Shown here piece after piece: positions 8,060 to 18,200 of a stretch of DNA of 64,000 nt. The notes below the pieces were generated by a model. That model worked only from the letters and a program-made list of their open reading frames with translations. It did no database searches and had not been told where the DNA came from. A program made the translations under genes and the position numbers. Numbering within the stretch: the first letter of the stretch is position 1; every line of letters begins with the position of its first letter. Source of the stretch: Bacteroidota bacterium (lineage in GTDB: Bacteria > Bacteroidota > Bacteroidia > Chitinophagales > Chitinophagaceae); the NCBI GenBank assembly GCA_947460595.1, contig CANHGS010000015.1, positions 1 through 64,000 of the forward strand, given 5' to 3'.

Positions 8060-10171
8060 ATGGTGAAAATTGCCTTTCATGCTTGCTATGCCCATTCCTT
8101 GCCAGAAGGCCACCGCTTTCCCATGCTCAAATATGAGTTGATTCCTGAGCAATTATTGTATGAAGGAACCATCTCAAAAGAGAACTTGTTTGAGCCTATT
8201 CGTTGTTCAGATGAAGTGATTCTTTGGACCCATGATTACAACTACTTGTATAAATTAAAGCAACAAACACTAAGTGCGTCTGAGCAAAGAAAAATTGGCT
8301 TTCCACAATCGCCAGAACTCATACAGAGAGAATTGTTGATTACCCAAGGAACAATAGATTGTTGTAAATCTGCTTTGGAAAATGGCGTTGCTTTGAATGT
8401 AGCAGGTGGCACCCATCATGCATTTGCAGATAGAGGAGAAGGATTTTGTTTGTTAAACGATATGGCCGTTGCTTCCAATTGGCTATTGAAAAAAGGATTA
8501 GCCAAACAAATTTTAATCATTGATTTAGACGTGCACCAAGGAAACGGCACTGCTAAAATCTTTGAATCAGATAATCGGGTATTTACTTTTAGCATGCATG
8601 GCGCACACAATTATCCTTTTCATAAAGAAGTTTCCAATTTGGATATTCCACTACTAGATGGCACTAGCACGGATACTTATTTATCTTTGTTAAAACAGCA
8701 TTTACCACAGATTCTTGAAACCACAAAACCCGATTTTGCCTTTTACCTTTCAGGGGTAGACATACTAGATACGGACAAGTTTGGTAAATTAAAAGTGAGT
8801 TTGGAAGGTTGTAAACAAAGGGATGCTTTTGTTATTGAAACTTTAAAAGAAAAATCCATTCCCGTAACGGTGGCCATGGGTGGAGGCTATTCCCCTGATG
8901 TGAGAACCATTGTAGAAGCTCACTGCAATACTTTTAGGTTGGCAAAAGACTTATTTCTAATGCTGCTAATTATCTGTTCTTGCTTTTTCAATTTGAGCGC
9001 TCAAGCTCAATCCAGCTTTAGGGGCATAGTGCTTGATTCCATTACCAAACAACCATTGACTGGAATAAATTTATTCTTGAGTCATACTTCTATTGGTACT
9101 ACCACCGACCAGTCTGGTCATTTTATTTTAGATAGAATTCCTCAAGGGAAATTTGAATTAGTTATCTCCTCTTTAAACTATGAGACAAGGACCATTTCAA
9201 TTAATAGTAGCCATCTTCCTGAATCCATACAACTTTTGCTAAAACCAACTGCCAATGAATTACAAGAAGTTATTGTGGAGCCCTATGATGAGGATGGCTG
9301 GGAGAGATGGGGCAAGTATTTTAATGCGCATTTTATTGGCAATAGCGCCCTAGCTGCAGATTGTAAACTCATTAATCCAGATGTTGTCAAATTTAGATTT
9401 AGCAGAAAGAACAATACCATTCGCGCGTTTTCTCGAGATAAACTAATATTTGACAATAAGGCCTTGGGCTACAGAATTCTATACCTTTTAACCAAGTTTG
9501 AATACAATTTAGAGGAGCGCAGTTTCTTCTACAGCGGCTATCCTCAATTTCAAGAAATGGAGCCAAAAAACAATGACCAAAAAATGCGTTGGGCTAAAAA
9601 ACGAAAAGAAGCCTATCAAGGTTCTATCATGCATTTTATGCGAGCGCTCTATAATAACCAATTGGAAAAAGAGGGATTTGAAATTCACCAAATATTTAAA
9701 GTAGACTATACAGAATACAAACGCGCTTCTAGTCTTTTTAAAGCATATTCAAAAGCCTTAAAAAACAAGGAACCCATTAGTATTGCCAAAGACAGTTTGG
9801 AATATTATAAAAAGGCCAGCAAATTAGGCGCCAATGAATTTAATGTTCAGTTAGACCAATTGATTACTAAGGATGATTTAGTGGCCCCTATTGATACCAG
9901 CGTAGATGCCACAGCTCAGTTCATGGGCTTTCTAGGTTGGTTGCGTGTTACCTATCAACACAAAAGAGACCCTATAGAATACGCTAAGATTACTTTAAAA
10001 AGAATTGACCATATTAATTCCGACATCAATCTACCCAACAAAATTGGACTCTCTATTTACCCAAATGGGACCTATTTCTATGGATACAATTTGTTTGTAG
10101 AAGGCTATTGGTCGTGGTGGGAAAAACTTTCTACCCACTTACCAACCGACTATCAACCAGATCTTCCCTAG
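8060..10171 (+). CDS. In-frame fusion: histone-deacetylase-like domain + secreted CarboxypepD_reg-like protein
   Basis: A single 703-codon frame made of two parts. Residues 1-300 (8060-8959) are a complete histone deacetylase/acetoin-utilisation-like zinc deacetylase: GGTHHAF (His119, His120), DLDVHQGNG (Asp156, His158), SGVDIL (Asp234) and GGGY (Tyr277). From Met301 (8960) a classic Sec signal peptide begins (MLLIICSCFFNLSAQAQ), followed by a carboxypeptidase-regulatory-like beta-sandwich (about 319-395) and a 300-residue region found in many Bacteroidota exported proteins. At the junction the bases CTAATG contain an out-of-frame TAA overlapping the second ATG by one base, the usual TAATG gene overlap. 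One base less before it would give two separate genes of 299 and 403 residues. A real fusion would have an internal signal peptide, so a one-base insertion or sequencing error is more likely. Confidence 0.8.
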   Translation: MVKIAFHACYAHSLPEGHRFPMLKYELIPEQLLYEGTISKENLFEPIRCSDEVILWTHDYNYLYKLKQQTLSASEQRKIGFPQSPELIQRELLITQGTIDCCKSALENGVALNVAGGTHHAFADRGEGFCLLNDMAVASNWLLKKGLAKQILIIDLDVHQGNGTAKIFESDNRVFTFSMHGAHNYPFHKEVSNLDIPLLDGTSTDTYLSLLKQHLPQILETTKPDFAFYLSGVDILDTDKFGKLKVSLEGCKQRDAFVIETLKEKSIPVTVAMGGGYSPDVRTIVEAHCNTFRLAKDLFLMLLIICSCFFNLSAQAQSSFRGIVLDSITKQPLTGINLFLSHTSIGTTTDQSGHFILDRIPQGKFELVISSLNYETRTISINSSHLPESIQLLLKPTANELQEVIVEPYDEDGWERWGKYFNAHFIGNSALAADCKLINPDVVKFRFSRKNNTIRAFSRDKLIFDNKALGYRILYLLTKFEYNLEERSFFYSGYPQFQEMEPKNNDQKMRWAKKRKEAYQGSIMHFMRALYNNQLEKEGFEIHQIFKVDYTEYKRASSLFKAYSKALKNKEPISIAKDSLEYYKKASKLGANEFNVQLDQLITKDDLVAPIDTSVDATAQFMGFLGWLRVTYQHKRDPIEYAKITLKRIDHINSDINLPNKIGLSIYPNGTYFYGYNLFVEGYWSWWEKLSTHLPTDYQPDLP

Positions 10172-10173
10172 AC

Positions 10174-12630
10174 TTATCCGTGCTGCTTTTTCTGTAAACT
10201 CAAATAATCTATATAGTAGATCAACCTTAGGTTAAATTCATTACCATGGGGTTGTTGAAATACCTGTGAAAGGTTCTTAGTATACTTATCGTATAGGAGG
10301 CCATTAATAGGAAAATCATTACCCAATGCATTTTTCCAACCTATGATTAACTTGCTGCCATACATGAAGTCCCAAGTATAAAACATATCAAGATTAAAAG
10401 CGTTGAAGTTTTGATCTTTACCATTTTCAAAAGCCCTTGGTATATAATTTCCTTCTGCATCGGTATAAAAGAAATTGCTATACTGCACCTGACTCCAATA
10501 ATGCCTAGCACGCATGGTCAGATTCATTCTAGCAGTAAAATTATAAATGCCATTGACAATACTTGATACGCTTACATTTTTTCTTCTACCTGCAACAGGT
10601 GTGCCATTGGACTCCCTAAACGCATACCCATACTGACCATTGTCTACGGTTCTTGTTACATCTAAGTCTAAACTAAAATGCTCATTAAATCGGTATCTAG
10701 GTCCAATTTGAAAATTATAATAATTGTCTTTAGGAAAGCTTGGAGCATCGCCATAGCCCAACGCATACCTAAAGAAAAATGGTTTTCTACTATCCGTACT
10801 TCCATTGATACCCGCATACCAAAAGGGCTCCCTTTTCATTATTTTACCTTCTGTACGCATTTCAAAATAATCTCTTTGCCACTCCGGTTGAACTAATAAT
10901 TTGAAACTAGCATCCCAAAAATTTCTGAAAAACCAGAAACCACTGGAATTAATCATCAAATTAGAATACTTGAATGGCTGATACAAATAAGTAGGTAATA
11001 CATTAATGGTATAATTTTGACTCAGAAAATTTTTAGTAGGTGTAAATACATAATAACCAATTTTTCCAATGGCTGAAAATTCATTGGGCGCTTGCAAATA
11101 GCCCAGATCATTGGGATCATATCTATCTGACTCAATATTGGTAGACAATCCATATTGCCAATGACCACTAATTTTTGAAAAACCCATCACCTGTTTGAAT
11201 CCATCATATTTATCTATTCCAGTGATGCTGCTATACCTACCCATCCACAAAAAATTAAAGCGGTTTGCCTTGTCATATAAATTTACGTCCAACCCACTTA
11301 CATTGGCATTTCTAGCCCCGCCACTGCGCCATACATTGGTATTGGTAAAAGTAATAGAAGACCTACCCTTCAAGGCTTGATCTAGTACCAAAATATTATA
11401 GTTGGTTAAGGGTTCTGTTTCAATCTTATTTACCTGTCCCGTGCTTTTGTTAGCAAGTTCAGCGTACATGGGAGCTGTAACAGCATTAAACACCCCAATA
11501 CCCAATTTGGATTTATTTCTTCCAGAAAATTTGGTGGCGTTGTACAATTGGGTAATGCCCGGATTGGAAATGATTTCTAGATTTGGATTTGAAGCAACAG
11601 CACTATTCACACTTGAATAACCCGCAGGTGTTGCTCCTACCCTTCTTGAATAAAACAGGCCAGCCTTATTAAACAATTCTAATCCTTCTGTGAAAAATGG
11701 GCGATTCTCTTGAAACTGCACTTCATAAGGAGTTAGGTTTAAAACCACATTATCAGAAATCACTTGCCCAAAATCGGGAATCAAAGTGGCATCTAAAGTG
11801 AAACTTTCATTGACACCATACTTTACATCCATGCCTCCATTGCGCAACCAGGTTGTCTTTTTACTACCATCGGGGTAGGGTGTAGTTCTTACTCCAGCTG
11901 CTAAATAGGGCAAAAACGAAAGTCTCAAAGGTGGGATAATATGATCCACTCCAGAAAGACTTCCAAACTGATTTACAAAACCATTTTGATTGGGGTCTAC
12001 CTTATTCCAAAATACAGACTCATTATTTCTTCTGGTGTATCGTTGAAAATTGACGCCCCAATCCTGCACTTCCTTTTTTGAAAATCGCAAAGCCGAATAA
12101 GGAATTTTCATTTCAACTACCCATCCATCTTGTTGAATGGTTACTTTACTTTCCCAAACTGCGTCCCAACTATAATCAGAAGGTAGACCAAATTGTGAAA
12201 CCATATTGGTCACCAATCTGCCATCTGATTGCACATTTCTTGCTGTTACCAAAAACTGAAATCCATTCTGATTATCATTATACGTATCAAAAAAGACACT
12301 GAAATAATCTATATCCTGACGCTGTTCCCTATCGCGGGCGGTAAGCTGTTTGCGCATTAATTTGGGGTTGTCATACAAATAGGCTCCCACATAAATGGCC
12401 TGATCACTATACAAAATTCTAACCTTGGTAACTTGTGCTGCCATAGCTCCAAAATTGGGGCTATTGACTATAAAGCTATCAGCCACTGCTGCCTGTTGCC
12501 AAACAGTTTCGTCTAAAATACCATCAATCTTAATGGGTTGTTTAATCTTGAGTGCGGATAAGTTCTTCTCTTGAGCGGATAAATTTGCCACCACTAAGAG
12601 AACTACCAAAAAGGAGAGCGTTTTTTTCAT
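10174..12630 (-). CDS. DUF5916 outer-membrane protein with N-terminal CBM9-like domain
   Basis: An 818-residue exported protein with signal peptide MKKTLSFLVVLLVVANLSAQ. Residues about 28-220 form a carbohydrate-binding family 9-like beta-sandwich (IDGILDETVWQQA, YVGAYLYDNP, DYFSVFFDTYNDNQ). The rest matches DUF5916, with the landmark FFTEGLELFN and many alternating amphipathic strands ending in an aromatic-rich C-terminus, suggesting an outer-membrane beta-barrel. The function in this family is not established. It converges on the upstream fusion frame with only 2 bp between stops, and no terminator is visible there. Confidence 0.85.
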   Translation of the reverse strand: MKKTLSFLVVLLVVANLSAQEKNLSALKIKQPIKIDGILDETVWQQAAVADSFIVNSPNFGAMAAQVTKVRILYSDQAIYVGAYLYDNPKLMRKQLTARDREQRQDIDYFSVFFDTYNDNQNGFQFLVTARNVQSDGRLVTNMVSQFGLPSDYSWDAVWESKVTIQQDGWVVEMKIPYSALRFSKKEVQDWGVNFQRYTRRNNESVFWNKVDPNQNGFVNQFGSLSGVDHIIPPLRLSFLPYLAAGVRTTPYPDGSKKTTWLRNGGMDVKYGVNESFTLDATLIPDFGQVISDNVVLNLTPYEVQFQENRPFFTEGLELFNKAGLFYSRRVGATPAGYSSVNSAVASNPNLEIISNPGITQLYNATKFSGRNKSKLGIGVFNAVTAPMYAELANKSTGQVNKIETEPLTNYNILVLDQALKGRSSITFTNTNVWRSGGARNANVSGLDVNLYDKANRFNFLWMGRYSSITGIDKYDGFKQVMGFSKISGHWQYGLSTNIESDRYDPNDLGYLQAPNEFSAIGKIGYYVFTPTKNFLSQNYTINVLPTYLYQPFKYSNLMINSSGFWFFRNFWDASFKLLVQPEWQRDYFEMRTEGKIMKREPFWYAGINGSTDSRKPFFFRYALGYGDAPSFPKDNYYNFQIGPRYRFNEHFSLDLDVTRTVDNGQYGYAFRESNGTPVAGRRKNVSVSSIVNGIYNFTARMNLTMRARHYWSQVQYSNFFYTDAEGNYIPRAFENGKDQNFNAFNLDMFYTWDFMYGSKLIIGWKNALGNDFPINGLLYDKYTKNLSQVFQQPHGNEFNLRLIYYIDYLSLQKKQHG

Positions 12631-12689
12631 GCTTGTCGCAAATCTAAAGAATGCAGAGATACATAGGTTGAAAATGTATCAATGCTTAA

Positions 12690-12729
12690 AAAAAAAGAGG
12701 CTGCCCATTTTAAGGCAGCCCCTTTTGAA
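12690..12729 (-). terminator. Rho-independent terminator of the LexA-like gene
   Basis: GGCTGCC (12699-12705) pairs with GGCAGCC (12714-12720). On the minus strand the stem is followed by a run of T (the A-tract at about 12688-12697 of the plus strand). It lies 17 bp beyond the stop of the minus-strand repressor gene. Confidence 0.85.
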
Positions 12730-12745
12730 ATATTTACAATTGGTT

Positions 12746-13501
12746 CTAATTCAACTTTTTTTTCAGGGTGGTAACTTGCTCTTGCAAATTATTAACCATA
12801 CCGGCCAATTGCCCCACATCCCATCTTGGACCTAGATTGGCTTTTTGAAGAATATAAACTGCTTTCCAAACTTCCAACACATCTTCTGCACTTACATTAT
12901 ATGGCTCATATTGGGGGTTATCACTAATCAGTGTGAGCTTGTTTTTAGCTCGATTGTTTTTCATGATCCGCTTATAAACAACCCCTTCATTTCTAGAAAG
13001 CACCACATAGGTATTACTATTCTTCAGGTCTTCTAAATCATCTAAACGCTCTCCTACTATAACGCTACCACTAGGCGTAGGTAACATGGAATCTCCAATG
13101 ATTTCAAAAGCCCTGTATTGACCAGGGGCCAACATAGGCAGGGTAAATGTATTGAGTTCATCCAAAAATTCAGGATCGGCGTAGCCAGACAAATAACCGG
13201 CAGCTGCTTTAACAGGCACAAAACTAATAGTGGCTATTTCCGCTTCCATCTTCATCATCCTTCTGCGTTCCATATAGTTTCCTCCACTATGGGTCACAGA
13301 GAGGTCTTTGAATAGAAACTCTTCTAAACTGATTTTGAAAATACTACTGATAGCTTCCATGACTTCCAGTCTTGGTTCTGCTCGCTCTTCTTCATATGCT
13401 CCAACTAAGGAACGTTTGATTTTTAGCTTGTTGGCAAATTCTTCCTGAGTCCAGCCACGCAACTTGCGCAGGTAGCGTAAATTCTTTCCGGCGTTTGACA
13501 T
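12746..13501 (-). CDS. LexA-like transcriptional repressor: XRE helix-turn-helix + S24 peptidase
   Basis: A 251-residue regulator with an XRE-type HTH at residues 3-60 (LRYLRKLRGWTQEEFANKL, then KIKRSLVGAYEEERAEP) and a LexA/S24 domain. The likely self-cleavage bond is the Ala-Gly of KAAAGYLSG. The catalytic Ser lies in GDSM and the Lys in VYKRI, so the Ser-Lys dyad appears intact, as in phage CI/LexA-type repressors that cleave on RecA activation. The C-terminus (about 225-251) is a coiled coil with heptad spacing, probably for oligomerisation. ATG 13501 is chosen so the HTH starts near the N-terminus. Its promoter carries an inverted repeat between the -33 and -7 elements, suggesting autorepression. 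Confidence 0.85.
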   Translation of the reverse strand: MSNAGKNLRYLRKLRGWTQEEFANKLKIKRSLVGAYEEERAEPRLEVMEAISSIFKISLEEFLFKDLSVTHSGGNYMERRRMMKMEAEIATISFVPVKAAAGYLSGYADPEFLDELNTFTLPMLAPGQYRAFEIIGDSMLPTPSGSVIVGERLDDLEDLKNSNTYVVLSRNEGVVYKRIMKNNRAKNKLTLISDNPQYEPYNVSAEDVLEVWKAVYILQKANLGPRWDVGQLAGMVNNLQEQVTTLKKKLN

Positions 13502-13518
13502 AACTAACTGATTTAGCT

Positions 13519-13549
13519 GCAAAATACTAAACTTTTTAGTTTTGCCAAA
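13519..13549 (-). promoter_or_regulatory. Promoter with embedded operator of the LexA-like gene
   Basis: On the minus strand TTTG (13549-13546) is followed after exactly 19 bp by TATTTTGC (13526-13519), the Bacteroidota -33/-7 pair. The spacer contains an inverted repeat, AAACT-4-AGTTT (13529-13533 and 13538-13542). A repressor bound here would block RNA polymerase. The next base group leads to the ATG at 13501. Confidence 0.6.
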
Positions 13550-13649
13550 TTTATTTGCATTTTATTTAAAAATTTCTTGCCTAGCCACTTCTTGCATGAA
13601 TACACTGTTAATAATTCAAAAAATCTATTTTGAAAATGCAGACTTGACT

Positions 13650-13677
13650 TTTGACTTTAAATCAGATCTTATCTTGC
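13650..13677 (+). promoter_or_regulatory. Probable surE promoter
   Basis: TTTG (13650-13653) and TATCTTGC (13670-13677) are separated by 16 bp, slightly short of the usual 19-20 bp. The -7-like element ends 4 bp before the surE ATG, implying a nearly leaderless message. Confidence 0.35.
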
Positions 13678-13681
13678 ACCC

Positions 13682-14470
13682 ATGGCAAAAACAAAGCAAA
13701 AAGAGTTACCTGTTATCTTAATCACCAATGATGATGGTGTTTCAGCTCCGGGAATCAAAGCATTAACCGAAGCAGTAATGGGTTTGGGAAAAATAGTGGT
13801 AGTTGCACCAGATAAACCACAATCAGGAATGGGTCACGCCATTACCATTGGACATCCTTTGAGACTTGCTAAAGTAAATGGATTAGAAGGCGTAGAAACC
13901 TATAGCTGTAGCGGCACACCCGTTGATTGCGTTAAACTGGCGGTGGACAAGGTATTGCATCGCAAACCAGATATCTGTATTAGTGGCATTAACCATGGCG
14001 CAAATCATAGCATCAATGTCATTTATTCTGGCACCATGTCTGCAGCGTTAGAAGCTTCTATTGAATCCATTCCTAGTATTGGATTCTCTCTGTTAGATTA
14101 TAGTTTGGAAGCGGATTTTAGTGCTGCAAAAATCTATGCAAGACAGGTAGTTGAGTTTGTACTAAAGAATAAAAATCTAGACAAGCACCTTTGCTTAAAT
14201 GTGAATATTCCTGCTATTGATGCCAAATTAATCAAAGGTATTAAGGTTTGTAAACAGGCTTATGCCAAATACGAAGAGAAATTTGACGAGCGTAAAGACC
14301 CACACGGAAGAAGGTATTATTGGCTAACGGGTGAGTTCATGAACTTTGACAAAAACAAAGACACGGATGATTGGGCCCTAAAACACAATTACGTAAGTGT
14401 AGTACCGGTGCAATTTGACCTGACCCATTATGAATTGAAAAAGAAACTAGAAAAAACCTGGAAAATCTAA
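13682..14470 (+). CDS. surE: 5'/3'-nucleotidase SurE
   Basis: A 262-residue survival protein: a metal-dependent phosphatase that dephosphorylates nucleoside monophosphates in the cytoplasm. The family signature ILITNDDGVSAPGI at the N-terminus supplies the Asp-Asp metal ligands. SGMGHAITI, SGTPVDCVKLA and SGINHGANHSINVIYSGT are the remaining conserved SurE blocks. Length is typical. The stop overlaps the next start as TAATG, so a small membrane protein is translationally coupled. Confidence 0.97.
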   Translation: MAKTKQKELPVILITNDDGVSAPGIKALTEAVMGLGKIVVVAPDKPQSGMGHAITIGHPLRLAKVNGLEGVETYSCSGTPVDCVKLAVDKVLHRKPDICISGINHGANHSINVIYSGTMSAALEASIESIPSIGFSLLDYSLEADFSAAKIYARQVVEFVLKNKNLDKHLCLNVNIPAIDAKLIKGIKVCKQAYAKYEEKFDERKDPHGRRYYWLTGEFMNFDKNKDTDDWALKHNYVSVVPVQFDLTHYELKKKLEKTWKI

Positions 14471-14763
14471 TGTTAAAAAAAGACAATCTACCATTGGGTT
14501 TGGTTTTGGGTTTTCTAACTCCTATCATTGCTATGTTTGCCTATTACCTAATTCAGTTCAGGCTATTTAAGCTCAGTGAATTCTTTCAGGTAATGCTGCA
14601 ACAGAAATCATTGATGTCTGGAATCATTAGTATTTCACTTATAGCTAATGCGGTAGTGTTTACCTTATACATCAACAAACAAATAGACAAAACGGCTAGG
14701 GGTATTTTTATTGCCACTTGCATTTATGCCTTATTGGCCTTAGTGATTAAATGGTTTTTGTAG
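14470..14763 (+). CDS. Small three-helix membrane protein coupled to surE
   Basis: A 97-residue hydrophobic protein with three predicted transmembrane helices (about 9-29, 48-68 and 76-96) separated by short basic loops (KKD at the start, NKQIDKTARG before helix 3). I do not recognise a named family. Its ATG shares one base with the surE stop. It ends 3 bp from the convergent lipoprotein gene. Small membrane proteins in this position next to surE occur in related genomes, usually without known function. Confidence 0.75.
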   Translation: MLKKDNLPLGLVLGFLTPIIAMFAYYLIQFRLFKLSEFFQVMLQQKSLMSGIISISLIANAVVFTLYINKQIDKTARGIFIATCIYALLALVIKWFL

Positions 14764-14766
14764 CAG

Positions 14767-15192
14767 CTATTTTCTAGCCAATTTAAAGGTCTTTGATGCA
14801 AAATTGGTAGAATCTGATTTTGAAGTCAATTTAATGTTTGCATTGCAAACTATCCCATTTTGAAGGTTCTGTATGGAGCTATTAAAACTGGATAAACTAG
14901 AAGACAAATTTTGGCTAAATACCACTACCCCATCTAATTCTCTTGAAACGGATACTTCCGCCCTAACTCCCTGGGCTGGTAGCTTTGAAGAAATGAAAAT
15001 GGTAAAATCTTGTGAAGCTCCTATTACAGAAAACACAGTGGCTCCAGGATCAGGACTTATTGAAAAGACTAAAGCTGCTTCTTTTGTATTTACAGTGGGA
15101 TTTTCTGAAGTAGATTCTTTGGTACATCCAGACATGAAATGTGTCATGCAAATAAGCAAACAGGCATACAATATATATGGAATCTTTTTCAT
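14767..15192 (-). CDS. Uncharacterised lipoprotein
   Basis: A 141-residue lipoprotein with signal peptide and lipobox MSGC (Cys23) followed by an acidic/serine-rich linker (TKESTSENPT). The remaining ~100 residues have alternating hydrophobic strands (FTIFISSKLPAQGVRAEVSV, IVCNANIKLTSKS), suggesting one Ig-like beta-sandwich. No family recognised. Its start is 9 bp after the stop of the large T9SS surface protein, so it is the last gene of a three-gene minus-strand unit and may be a membrane-anchored partner. The plus-strand frame opposite it lacks a signal or any family features and was not called. Confidence 0.75.
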   Translation of the reverse strand: MKKIPYILYACLLICMTHFMSGCTKESTSENPTVNTKEAALVFSISPDPGATVFSVIGASQDFTIFISSKLPAQGVRAEVSVSRELDGVVVFSQNLSSSLSSFNSSIQNLQNGIVCNANIKLTSKSDSTNFASKTFKLARK

Positions 15193-15201
15193 GTGCTAGC
15201 A

Positions 15202-18200
15202 TTAGAGTTTTAAGATTCTTGTGATATTATTCAACTTCCCATTGTCTGAATAGGTTTTGACAAAATACACGCCACTAGTTAAACTGGACACATCAATTTG
15301 ATCACCAGATTTGACATTATTCAATGAGAATACTTTTCTGCCGTACTCATCTGTTATAGCAATATTTGCTTTAGTAACACCAGCTATTTGATAACTAACC
15401 ACAAACATGTTCTTAACTGGATTGGGGTAAAGTTTAATACTATTATCTACTGAAATATTATTGATGGCTGTAACTAAATAATAATACTTATCAGACATAG
15501 GACTTGTACATCCATTTTGTGTTGTGTTCACGGAATAATATCCAACCACTACTGGCTTATAAAACTGTTGTGTAATACCCGATAGTATTGTTTGATTGTC
15601 TGAGTACCACTGATTTCCAGAAGTAGCATTACTAACAAGATTATTATTGATATCTCTAATGATCTTGGGCTGCGCAGGTATTGCATTTACTAACACAGTA
15701 ACACCTAAAGAAAGACCGGCAGCATTTGTTGCAACGGTGTAACTGCCAGATGATTTAACCAATAACATTTGTTGGGTAGCACCAACTATTGCAATACCAT
15801 TTTTATACCATTGATTACCTGTTGTAATAGACGAGGTTAGAACAGTACTATCTCCCACACAAAATACCAAGGCTCTGATATTAGTAATAACTGGCTTAGG
15901 TATTGGATTGGGCACAGCACTCACTTGAACGGTAACTACCGATGAAACAGAAGTACATCCAGAGGCATTACTAACCCTAACTTGGTAATTACCTGCGGCA
16001 AAGACTACCAATTCCTTACTACTAGCACCATAGATTATATTGCCATTGAGTAACCACTGATAAGTAGTAGCATTTGTAGCTATTAGCATGGTACTATCTC
16101 CATTATTAAAAGACAGAGGTCTGGAATTTGAAACAACGGGCACTGCAGGTAATGCATTCACGCTGGTTAAAACACTAGTTGAATTAGCTGTACAACCCTC
16201 AGATGAAGTAGTCTTGACACTAAAACTTCCTGGTATGGATACCTGAAATTTGTTTTGTACAGCCCCAACTAATGGAGCACCGTTTAAGTACCATTGGTTG
16301 CCAGCGCTATTGGAAGAAACAAGTTGAATACTATCTCCTGCACAGAAGCTTAAAGCAGCACTATTACTAATAACAGGTGTTACAGGCAAAGGATTCACTT
16401 TAACGCTCACAGGACTGGATATTTGAGCATTATTAGTAACTGTATAATTACCGGACTGTCTTGCTGTATAATTAGTTCCTGTTGCACCTGCAATTATCAC
16501 AGCATTTAAATACCATTGGTTGCCTGTGGCTATATTAGAACTCAAGACTACACTATCACCCTCACAATATACAAGCGCTGTTTTATTACTAATCACCGGC
16601 ACAAGGGTTGTTTGATTCACTTGTACAACTACAGGAGCAGAGACAGCAGCGCAACCAGAAGCATTGACCACTTTTACGGTATAAGAACCAGCTGTATAAA
16701 CCACCAATGATTTTCCAGTTCCTGCAGAAATGGCGTTTCCATTCAATAACCATTGATTGAGCTCATTAGAAGAAGCGATTAATATAGTACTATCCCCATT
16801 TAAGAAGCTCAACGGTCTGTTATTAGAAATTGTTGGAACTAAAGGAGCTGTATTTACTGTAATTGATATAGCTGCAGATGTTTGACTATTATTCTGCACC
16901 GTATACAGTCCGCCTGTTCTGGCAATAAAATCCTGTTGTATAGCTCCATTTATGATGGCTCCATTTACATACCATTGATTACCCGCCGCAAAAGAGCTAC
17001 GTAAAATGCTGCTATCCCCTTCACAGAAACTCAACGGACGGTTATTAGAAATAACTGGTGCTCCCTGGTTATTATTTACACTAACTAATATAACTGCTGA
17101 AATTGCAGCGCATCCTGAAGCATTGGTTACTTTAAGGGTATAAGAGCCCGCAGATTTTACAGTTAAGCTTTGATTGATGGCCCCATTAATGGCAATGCCA
17201 TCTAAAAACCATTGTAGCCCAGTTGTATAAGTAGATGAGAGAACTGTACTATCTCCAACCGAGAAACTCAAAGGTCTGCTATTGTTAATGATAGGAGTTG
17301 TTGGCAATGCATTTACAGTAACCGCAATAGGGCTACTTGACACACTAGAACATCCATCAAATAGATACGCCGCTTGATACAAACCACTGGATTTTGCATA
17401 ATAGAGGCTATCGGCGGAGCCAATAATAGAAATACTGTTCAAATACCATTGATTCACGCCCTTATAGGAAGAAGCAATCTTCACACTATCGCCCACACAG
17501 AATGCCGTGGCGGTCTTAGTGCTAAGTACTGGCTTAACAGGATTGGCACAGAATTGCTGGTAGACGGTGTCCGAAGCTGTTCTGATAGAATCGCCCAAAA
17601 CATAGGCACCAATACTTATGGTACCAGGCCCTGAAAGGATTAGACTATCTGTTTTTAATTGTGCGCTGCCTTTGACCAAAATGAATTTAGGCTTTCTTCC
17701 CTGAGAATTTGTTGCTCCCAATTTTAATAATAACCCATTGGAATAGGTAGTATCAGCAATTTTGGGAAAACTAATATCGTATTTAAGCAAGGCTGGATTA
17801 GACGTAATGGTAAATGGTTTAAAACTAATACCCAAGGGTTGATTATCGGTGGTAAGATCCAGTGCCCTAATCAAACATTTAGTAGAATTAATAGATCCGT
17901 CTCCGGCCGTATAGGGTGTTTTTACAATACCTACCGAATTACCCATTTTGATGATTCCATTATTCATTACTCCACCAACAGTAAAAGGTATTTTCCAATC
18001 ATACATGCCCACATTGGCCATAGTTCTGGTAATATTCACCCAAGTAAGGCCACTGTCAATGGAATATTGCAACAGAATACTGTCTTGAAAATTAACCGTA
18101 GTCCATTTAATAGTATAAGTTTCCCCACCCACTAAAATTTCATTTTCAGCGGGTCTGCTTACTATCACTTTATTAATATTGCTTCGTTGGGTATGCCCAT

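Noticed and set aside
14873..15199. Plus-strand frame opposite the lipoprotein gene
   Set aside because: No signal peptide or family motif, while the minus-strand frame has a lipobox and fits the operon.
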